Notes under the pieces: generated by a model
Seen by the model: only the letters and a program-made list of their open reading frames with translations
What the model was told of the DNA's origin: nothing
Databases searched by the model: none
NCBI GenBank assembly: GCA_016866635.1
Contig: VGLT01000025.1
Coordinates: forward strand, 1-9,622
Reading direction: 5' to 3'
Length of the DNA: 9,622 nt
Source of the DNA: Candidatus Uhrbacteria bacterium
GTDB taxonomy: Bacteria > Patescibacteriota > Patescibacteriia > 2-12-FULL-60-25
Made by a program: the position numbers and the translations under genes
Part shown: positions 4,700 through 9,622 of the stretch, in pieces
Position numbering within the stretch: the stretch's first letter is position 1
Layout: each line of letters begins with the position of its first letter

Positions 4700-5458
4700 C
4701 TACCCAAACAATTCCTTTCTCAATCTCTTTTTTGTATCCACCCCCTCAGCCGCGAGCAACCCCTCGATCACTTTCATAAATTCCGGCGGGCCGCACATGA
4801 GGAATTCTCCTCGATCAAAGTCAGCATAATGTCGCTTCAACATCGCGCCATCGAGACGTCCAATTTCTCCATCCCAACCAGACGGCGCGTGCTCGGTCAA
4901 TGTGTGAACAAGGGTTAACCCTGGCCATGCTTCGTCTATGCGGCGTAGGTCATCAAAATATGCGATGTCTTCTACTCGCTTGTTTGAATAAAATAATATA
5001 ACTTGTGTGCTGGATTTTTGCTGAGCCAACGCGCGAATCATCCCACGAAAAGGAGTAATCCCGATCCCTCCCGCAAACATGACCAACGGCGTGACGCCTT
5101 CGTGCAGAGTGAATACGCCAAACGGCCCCTGGAGCATCACACGATCACCAGGGATGAGATGGGAAGCGCGTTTGGTGTAGTCACCGTAAATCTTTACTCC
5201 CAACTCCAACTTCTGTGTTGATTCTTCTGGACTCGTTGCGATAGAAAAAGCGGCACGCGCCCAACTCGAGCCATCTTGGTTCAACAAATGCATGTACACC
5301 CACTGCCCTGGTTTAAATTGAATCATCTCCACTCCTGCTTCTGGAACCAACACAAGCGTAAAGGTATTTGGAGTTTCCCACTTCAATTCCTCGACCGTAA
5401 ACGGTCGCATCTGTAAAACAGCGGGCTGTCCTTGGGTTTGCATTGTTGAATCGGTCAT
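4700..5458 (-). CDS. FAD/NAD(P)-binding oxidoreductase, ferredoxin reductase type
   Basis: A 252-residue two-domain reductase of the ferredoxin-NADP reductase superfamily, moving electrons between NAD(P)H, FAD and a small redox partner. The FAD-binding barrel (about 15-120) has FKPGQWVYM, the flavin motif RAAFS (68-72) and GPFGVFTL. The nucleotide-binding half (about 123-252) has MFAGGIGITPFRGMIRAL, YSNKRVEDIAYFDDL and MCGPPEFM (CGPP motif), ending in KELFG. No 2Fe-2S domain is fused. The frame is open 17 codons further upstream, but the ATG at 5458 overlaps the ferredoxin stop as ATGA and leaves a normal N-terminus, so I take that start. Its partner is probably the ferredoxin encoded just upstream. 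The final electron acceptor is not visible. Confidence 0.92.
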   Translation of the reverse strand: MTDSTMQTQGQPAVLQMRPFTVEELKWETPNTFTLVLVPEAGVEMIQFKPGQWVYMHLLNQDGSSWARAAFSIATSPEESTQKLELGVKIYGDYTKRASHLIPGDRVMLQGPFGVFTLHEGVTPLVMFAGGIGITPFRGMIRALAQQKSSTQVILFYSNKRVEDIAYFDDLRRIDEAWPGLTLVHTLTEHAPSGWDGEIGRLDGAMLKRHYADFDRGEFLMCGPPEFMKVIEGLLAAEGVDTKKRLRKELFG

Positions 5459-5661
5459 ACGATAGGCGTTCCATCGTCTTCGGATACACGAATGGCGTTG
5501 GTAGGACACGAACGCGCAGCTTCAATAATCATTTCACGAGTATCTTGATCCATGCTGATCACCTCTGCTTTACCGTCAGCATCTAGACGAAACGTCTTGG
5601 CAGCCAACACCACGCAAGATGCGGCTCCGATGCAGACCTCTCGGTCAACGCTTACTTTCAT
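5455..5661 (-). CDS. Small single-cluster ferredoxin, probably [3Fe-4S]
   Basis: A 68-residue ferredoxin starting MKVSVDREVCIGAASC. The cysteines are Cys10, Cys16 and Cys52 (SCPTNAI). In related [4Fe-4S] ferredoxins such as that of Thermotoga maritima a fourth cysteine lies in CIGCG; here that position is Ala13. Three-cysteine members are typically [3Fe-4S] proteins of the kind that serve cytochromes P450. Cluster type is inferred from residues only. Both ends overlap neighbours by ATGA (pyrophosphatase stop at its start, reductase start at its end), pointing to coupled translation and a matched amount of reductase and ferredoxin. Confidence 0.92.
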   Translation of the reverse strand: MKVSVDREVCIGAASCVVLAAKTFRLDADGKAEVISMDQDTREMIIEAARSCPTNAIRVSEDDGTPIV

Positions 5662-6206
5662 GAGGAATGTTTGGCTTTATACGCTTCCATTGCTTTCGCG
5701 ATTTCGGCCTTGGCTTCATCAACACTTCCAAAACCATTGATAACTACTTTATCATATTTTGCCTTCTCGAGCTTCTTGATCTCTTTAAAGTGGATCAACA
5801 ATTCTTCTTGCACGTGTTTTGGCAATTGATCAACGGACTTGATCTCGTCAAAACGTGGATCAACCTTTGAGACGGGCACGGCCAAAATTTTATTGTCTCC
5901 GCCTTTCTCGTCAGCGGTTTTAAGCATGCCAATGGCACGCGCCTTAACCACACAACCAGAAAACGTTGGATAGGTTACGAGCAAACACACATCGATAGCA
6001 TCCCCATCATCCGAGTGAGTTTGGGGAATAAACCCGTAATCAAACGGATAAAACATCTGCGAGTGAAGCACGCGATCCAATTTAAAATACCCACCTTCCT
6101 CATCATATTCGATCTTATTAGACGACCCCTTGGGCAGATCGACTACCACATGAAACGCCTCTGCGTCACCTGCCTCCACCTCATGATATAGATTGATCCC
6201 TTTCAT
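5658..6206 (-). CDS. ppa: Inorganic pyrophosphatase, family I
   Basis: A 182-residue soluble family I pyrophosphatase, which splits PPi to two phosphates and pulls biosynthetic reactions forward. Active-site landmarks, aligned by eye to E. coli: NKIEYD (Lys31, Glu33), Arg45, YPFDYGFIP (Tyr53, Tyr57), DGDAIDV (Asp67, Asp69, Asp72) and DEKGGDNK (Asp99, Asp104, Lys106). In IKKLE the residue matching E. coli Tyr141 appears to be Ile143, while Lys142 is kept as Lys144. Length is normal. It is the first gene of the operon with ferredoxin and reductase. There is no Shine-Dalgarno; AATAAT ends 8 nt before the ATG and could be a -10 for a leaderless message. Confidence 0.96.
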   Translation of the reverse strand: MKGINLYHEVEAGDAEAFHVVVDLPKGSSNKIEYDEEGGYFKLDRVLHSQMFYPFDYGFIPQTHSDDGDAIDVCLLVTYPTFSGCVVKARAIGMLKTADEKGGDNKILAVPVSKVDPRFDEIKSVDQLPKHVQEELLIHFKEIKKLEKAKYDKVVINGFGSVDEAKAEIAKAMEAYKAKHSS

Positions 6207-6264
6207 AGTTTTGGATTATTAAGTATGCTCTAGGCTAACAGAATCACACCTATTCCGTCAAAAT
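6207..6264. promoter_or_regulatory. Divergent promoter region between ppa and the NUDIX gene
   Basis: These 58 bp must hold promoters for both operons. On the minus strand AATAAT ends 8 nt before the ppa ATG; on the plus strand TATTCC ends 8 nt before the NUDIX ATG. Both spacings fit leaderless transcription. Neither has a convincing -35 at 16-18 bp, so exact promoters are uncertain. No Shine-Dalgarno is present for either gene. Confidence 0.4.
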
Positions 6265-6822
6265 ATGCCCGTTCCCCTTCCACCCAACGCTAAAGAAGTT
6301 TTTTCGAGTCAAATGTTTAGGATCTATCAATGGCCTCAAAAAATGTTTGATGGATCAGAGACGCTATTTGAAACCTGCGTACGATCGGATAGCGTAACCG
6401 TGATTGCGTTTGTAGATTCAGAACATATTTTGATCGGAACACAATCACAACCGTATCGAGGAACATTTGTTGATGTGCCCGGTGGTCGTGTCGATCCAGG
6501 AGAAACGGCTGAACAGGCTGTTCGACGTGAGCTTCTTGAAGAAACTGGTTATGAAGCAAAAAACCTCGAGCTGTGGTGGAGTAAAAAATACAATAGCATT
6601 ATTCAACATGAACGATTTGTTTTTGTTGCAAAAAATGTAACGCGGGTCCGTGATCAACACTTGGATCATGGAGAAAAAATCGAGATCAATATCATTCCGT
6701 TTACAGGCTCGAGTCAGCTTTATGTAAAACAAGGTAGACAATCTGAAGTTGCGATGACGTTACTTGCCATGGAATTTGATCCTGAAAGCAAAGCGCGACT
6801 GCACAAATTTTTGTCGAGTTGA
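6265..6822 (+). CDS. NUDIX hydrolase (ADP-sugar pyrophosphatase-like)
   Basis: A 185-residue NUDIX protein. The NUDIX box GX5EX7REUXEEXGU is complete from Gly74 to Tyr96: Glu80, Arg88-Glu89, Glu92-Glu93 and Gly95. The region before the box (MFDGSETLFETCVRSDSV, then VDVPGGRVDPGE) resembles ADP-ribose / ADP-sugar pyrophosphatases more than MutT, but substrate cannot be fixed from sequence. It is first in an operon; the membrane coiled-coil gene starts 12 bp after its stop, and mutY follows. The company of mutY makes a nucleotide-pool clean-up role worth considering, though an ADP-sugar substrate is equally possible. Confidence 0.92.
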   Translation: MPVPLPPNAKEVFSSQMFRIYQWPQKMFDGSETLFETCVRSDSVTVIAFVDSEHILIGTQSQPYRGTFVDVPGGRVDPGETAEQAVRRELLEETGYEAKNLELWWSKKYNSIIQHERFVFVAKNVTRVRDQHLDHGEKIEINIIPFTGSSQLYVKQGRQSEVAMTLLAMEFDPESKARLHKFLSS

Positions 6823-6834
6823 TATCATCCTATC

Positions 6835-7515
6835 ATGCGCCGCTCGTTTTCGATTGTCATCTGGATCTTGATTGGGGCGATCGCCTCGGGAGTTGGGATC
6901 GGATTTTTTCTTCATCAAGCAAATACCGATCGAGTCAAGCTCGTACAACAAACAAACCAAGCGAAAGCAGAAGTGGAGCTGGCAAAAAAACAAAGTGTCC
7001 AAGTCACAGAAGAGGCAAATGCCAAGTTAGCCGCGGCAGAAAAAGACTTAAAAACTCAGCTAGAACGCGTTCGACAAGAGCGAAAACTGTTTTCCCAGGC
7101 CGTGCCCCTCCGCCCATCAGCTACCATAACAAAATATTGGAATACAAATCTTTCGCTCCCGCTCGGCATTTCGATCCAATCCCCAACCAACTATCTGGTT
7201 AACACCTCCAGCAGTGGGTTGCTGGCCCTCAACCATCCATACAATGATCTCGTGCTCAACGTTGCTCCGTACAGCTCGGGTCGCGAATATGAATTGCAAC
7301 AAATCCTCTCCAACACTTCCACGGTCGTATACTTAATCGACGAGCATCTCGTGCATGGCTGGATCGGGACAGGAACGGAACCCTATGGCTCTGACTTTGT
7401 ATTACGCGCACAAACGGATGGGACCGCTTCTCATCTCTTATGGGGACGCATTCGCTCTGACGCTATACGCAAAACCCTGAATGACATTTTATCTAGCTTG
7501 GATTTTCGCTCATGA
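6835..7515 (+). CDS. Membrane-anchored coiled-coil protein of unknown function
   Basis: A 226-residue protein with a positively charged start (MRR), a single membrane segment at about residues 7-26 (IVIWILIGAIASGVGIGFF), then a Glu/Lys/Gln/Ala-rich coiled coil (about 31-85) and a separate C-terminal domain (about 95-226) with alternating beta-type segments such as LGISIQSP, LVLNVAPY and YGSDFVLRAQ. It probably has an N-in topology with the C-terminal domain outside the cytoplasm. I recognise no family; the C-terminal part recalls small secreted PsbP-like folds, which is a guess. Its stop TGA overlaps the mutY ATG, so the two are translated together. Confidence 0.82.
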   Translation: MRRSFSIVIWILIGAIASGVGIGFFLHQANTDRVKLVQQTNQAKAEVELAKKQSVQVTEEANAKLAAAEKDLKTQLERVRQERKLFSQAVPLRPSATITKYWNTNLSLPLGISIQSPTNYLVNTSSSGLLALNHPYNDLVLNVAPYSSGREYELQQILSNTSTVVYLIDEHLVHGWIGTGTEPYGSDFVLRAQTDGTASHLLWGRIRSDAIRKTLNDILSSLDFRS

Positions 7516-8387
7516 CCGTTGCACAAAAACTACTTCGTTGGTACGACCGCCATGGACGCGATCTCCCCTGGCGCAACACGCGTGATCCGTACAAAATTCT
7601 CGTCAGCGAAATCATGTTGCACCAAACGCAAGTCTCACGTGCGCTGATTTTTTATCCACGCTGGCTCAAGCAATTTCCCAATTGGAAGGCGCTTGCAAAA
7701 GCGTCGAATACCAAGGTGATCCGAGCCTGGAGCGGGTTGGGTTACAATCGACGAGCGTTAGCACTTCGTGATATCGCAAAACAAACCATGGAGCAAGGCA
7801 TTCCATCAACAGAACAGGAGTGGCTTGCGCTCAAAGGCATTGGTCCATACACAGCCGCCGCGCTCGCGGCATTCAGTGGTCACGAAAAAACACTCCCGAT
7901 CGACACAAATATTCGACGGGTACTCGGACGTATGCTCCTCGGCAAACCGTTTCCGCAATTTACCGATGACAAACGAATCCGTTCACTGGGTATGGATGAC
8001 TGGTCACGAATTACAAAATTCTATGACATTCCGCAAGCGCTATTTGATCTAGCAAACTCACATTGTAAAAAGCGACCGGATTGCGAGACATGTCCTCTTC
8101 GACAAGACTGTCTCGCGGCGAAGAAATTTCTCAACGGAACCGTTCGTGTACCAAGGCAAATGATAAAAAAATCCATCGAGAAAATCCATCGCAACAAAAA
8201 ATATCCAGATAGAATTTATCGAGGGAAAATATTAAAAGTGATCAATGAAAAAAAGCGTGTGTCGATTAAATCTCTTGCTCAACAGATCGATCCAACCTAC
8301 AAAGATCGTGTGGATCGCATCTGGTTGCAAAAGATGGTCCATCGCATGATCAAAGATCGACTCATCACGAAAGATCAAATAGTTTAA
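7512..8387 (+). CDS. mutY: A/G-specific adenine DNA glycosylase MutY
   Basis: MutY removes adenine mispaired with 8-oxoguanine in base-excision repair. The 291 residues show DLPWRNTRDPYKILVSEIML with catalytic Glu33, MLHQTQV, WSGLGYNRRA, the helix-hairpin-helix LKGIGPYTAAAL with Tyr113 as in Geobacillus MutY (not the Lys of endonuclease III), and catalytic Asp131 in IDTNIRRV. The Fe-S cysteines are 185, 191, 194 and 200. The first gap is five residues where C-X6-C is usual. The C-terminal NUDIX-like domain of E. coli MutY is missing; about 75 residues with YRGKILKVI, IKSLAQQIDPTY and MVHRMIKDRLIT look like a winged helix instead. The start overlaps the upstream stop (ATGA). The 3' end overlaps the convergent tatD gene by 23 bp. 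Confidence 0.94.
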   Translation: MTVAQKLLRWYDRHGRDLPWRNTRDPYKILVSEIMLHQTQVSRALIFYPRWLKQFPNWKALAKASNTKVIRAWSGLGYNRRALALRDIAKQTMEQGIPSTEQEWLALKGIGPYTAAALAAFSGHEKTLPIDTNIRRVLGRMLLGKPFPQFTDDKRIRSLGMDDWSRITKFYDIPQALFDLANSHCKKRPDCETCPLRQDCLAAKKFLNGTVRVPRQMIKKSIEKIHRNKKYPDRIYRGKILKVINEKKRVSIKSLAQQIDPTYKDRVDRIWLQKMVHRMIKDRLITKDQIV

Positions 8388-9201
8388 TACAATTCTTGGT
8401 TGTCGCTTCCGCAACGGCTTCAAGCGAGATCCCTCGTACGCGCGCAACGTGTTGAGCCACCTCCTCAACCCACGCTGGTTCATTTCTTTTTCCGCGATAC
8501 GGCACAGGGGCAAGATACGGGGCGTCGGTTTCAATCAGCAACCGATCGAGCGGAATCCGCTCGATCGTACGATCAATCTGATCCTCGGTGTTTGCATTTT
8601 TACGAGGTGGAAACGTCGCGATCCCGTTCACCGCAATAGACATCCCGAGCTCCAACAACGGCTCAGCTTCTTTCCATGTTCCGGTAAATGAATGGACGAC
8701 TCCGCGTACGGGTTGTTCTGTTAACATTTCAGCAAGTCTTGTCAGCGCATCGCGACAATGAACCACGATAGGAAGATCTAGCTCTGCTGCAAGCGCGAGA
8801 TGCTCGCGAAAAATACTCTCTTGAATCTTCATCGCCTCTTCTCGATCACGCCCTTCGTCGATTCGATAATAATCGAGGCCCGTTTCGCCAATCGCGACTA
8901 CTTTTTTTGATGAACGCGCGAGTTCACGAAACCGTTCCCTATCAAATGTTTTGTCAATATCAGAAGCATCCGCTGGATCAACGAAACTCGACGTAAGATA
9001 TTCTGGATGCAATCCAACCGTTGCCCAAACCCCTGGGTGATGTTCTGCAAACTCGATCGCTCTTGCGCTGTCGTTGATACTGGTTCCGATGGCGATGGTC
9101 CAAATACGTTTCTCGCTCATCCGCGCCAAGACTTCGGCGCAATCAGGATCAAACAATGGAGCATGGGGATGCGAATGACTATCAATCAAATACGGCATCA
9201 T
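8365..9201 (-). CDS. tatD: TatD-family metal-dependent hydrolase (putative deoxyribonuclease)
   Basis: A full-length TatD-type TIM-barrel hydrolase of 278 residues. The metal-binding residues are all present: His9 and His11 in IDSHSHPH, Glu106 in AIGETGLDYY, His148 in IVVHCRDA, His170 in VVHSFTG and Asp226 in IETDAPYLAPVP. GLHPE and YRGKRNEPAWV are further family marks. Members are reported as 3'-5' exonucleases acting on damaged DNA or as quality-control hydrolases; substrate is not certain here. Its ATG overlaps the stop of the CvpA-like gene, so the two share an operon. The 3' end overlaps mutY convergently, with no terminator between them. A 25-bp palindrome lies in codons 213-220. Confidence 0.94.
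   Translation of the reverse strand: MMPYLIDSHSHPHAPLFDPDCAEVLARMSEKRIWTIAIGTSINDSARAIEFAEHHPGVWATVGLHPEYLTSSFVDPADASDIDKTFDRERFRELARSSKKVVAIGETGLDYYRIDEGRDREEAMKIQESIFREHLALAAELDLPIVVHCRDALTRLAEMLTEQPVRGVVHSFTGTWKEAEPLLELGMSIAVNGIATFPPRKNANTEDQIDRTIERIPLDRLLIETDAPYLAPVPYRGKRNEPAWVEEVAQHVARVRGISLEAVAEATTKNCIKLFDLS
8543..8567. repeat. 25-bp near-perfect palindrome inside tatD
   Basis: CGATCGAGCGGA and TCCGCTCGATCG are perfect reverse complements separated by a single A. The overlapping GATCGTACGATC (8563-8574) is itself a perfect 12-bp palindrome. The stretch lies fully within tatD codons for IERIPLDR. No T-run follows, so it is not a terminator. Confidence 0.8.
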
Positions 9202-9622
9202 ATGAGCAGGAGAAATCCGAGTGCCTTATAAAAAACCTGCTCCAAAAAAGGCGCCACACGAGATTGCGTGACCCAAGCGACCAACGTCGGATGCAAATAC
9301 AAACTCTTAATGAGATACACGCTTGAACCAAGCAAAACGACGCCTTCTAACAATCCAAGGATCGACCCGAGTAGTCCATTGATCGTGGAAAGAAATGGGA
9401 TAATCGAGAGAATCTTCACCACACGATCAATCAATCCAATCACCAGTCCAAACAGACGATCAACCAACAAAAAAATCAAAACAAAAGCGATGATGTGGGC
9501 GATCCCGGCGTTCGCATGAAACCATTTCCCGATCAGATCACCCAACCAAGCCGACGAGTGCCGCGCAATCGTAAATCCAATCAAAACTCCCAACAACTGT
9601 CCAAACGCCACGACCAACCCCT
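9198..9622 (-). CDS. CvpA-family membrane protein (5' end outside window)
   Basis: The minus-strand frame is open from the window edge to TGA at 9198-9200, giving about 141 residues. Multiple hydrophobic segments are visible: around VVAFGQLLGVLIGFTIA, AGIAHIIAFVLIFLLVDRLF, the region LLGSILGLLEGVVLLGSSVY and the C-terminal ALGFLLLI. GLVVAFGQLLGVLIGF matches the part of CvpA that follows its N-terminal helix and a Gly/Arg loop, so about 20-30 residues are probably missing. The codon at 9617 is TTG, which I do not take as the start because the frame continues to the edge. CvpA is known from colicin V production; its general role is unclear. ATGA overlap couples it to tatD. Confidence 0.82.
   Translation of the reverse strand, partial: GLVVAFGQLLGVLIGFTIARHSSAWLGDLIGKWFHANAGIAHIIAFVLIFLLVDRLFGLVIGLIDRVVKILSIIPFLSTINGLLGSILGLLEGVVLLGSSVYLIKSLYLHPTLVAWVTQSRVAPFLEQVFYKALGFLLLI

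Noticed and set aside
5459..5509. 17-codon upstream extension of the reductase
   Set aside because: It lies inside the ferredoxin gene, and the ATG at 5458 forms a classic ATGA overlap matching the other junctions in the operon.
1..9622. Mobile elements, CRISPR arrays, phage or toxin-antitoxin genes
   Set aside because: No transposase, integrase, spaced direct repeats or paired small toxin/antitoxin ORFs are visible on either strand.

Overview
The window reads as chromosome of a bacterium with a compact genome, most likely a member of the Candidate Phyla Radiation (Patescibacteria). This is an inference from the style of the genes, not from any marker: short intergenic gaps, ATGA stop/start overlaps, a lamin-tail surface protein, a free-standing CYTH protein, a MutY with no NUDIX-like C-terminal domain, and no Shine-Dalgarno motif before any start codon. 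TGA ends many genes, including every ATGA-overlapped one, so the standard bacterial code fits and the TGA=Gly code of Absconditabacteria/Gracilibacteria does not. I see no phage, transposon, CRISPR or plasmid genes.

Left part (1-1819). A minus-strand gene cut by the window edge, perhaps kinase-like, diverges from a histidine-phosphatase gene. Facing the phosphatase, and overlapping its 3' end, is a minus-strand operon of lexA followed by a small enzyme of the nucleoside deoxyribosyltransferase / DNPH1 superfamily. The lexA promoter has a 17-bp spacer that contains a direct repeat, GTTC-N7-GTTC, which is a strong candidate LexA operator.

Middle (1820-4700). An exported protein with a lamin-tail domain and two OB-fold-like domains is followed by a 55-residue small ORF, then tRNA-Gly(GCC) and an intrinsic terminator. 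A CYTH-domain gene begins 14 nt after that terminator, probably from a promoter overlapping it. A bidirectional terminator separates it from a convergent tRNA-Ile(GAT), which has a good promoter of its own.

Right part (4700-9622). A minus-strand operon encodes inorganic pyrophosphatase, a three-cysteine ferredoxin and an FAD/NAD(P) reductase, joined by ATGA overlaps. Divergent from it is a plus-strand operon of NUDIX hydrolase, a membrane-anchored coiled-coil protein of unknown function, and mutY. This converges on a minus-strand pair, a CvpA-like membrane protein (5' end outside the window) and a TatD-family hydrolase, again joined by ATGA.

The clearest shared theme is genome and nucleotide-pool maintenance (LexA, DNPH1-like enzyme, NUDIX, MutY, TatD). 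The most distinctive signals are the lexA operator/promoter layout, the consistently Shine-Dalgarno-free and partly leaderless gene starts, and a 25-bp palindrome inside tatD.
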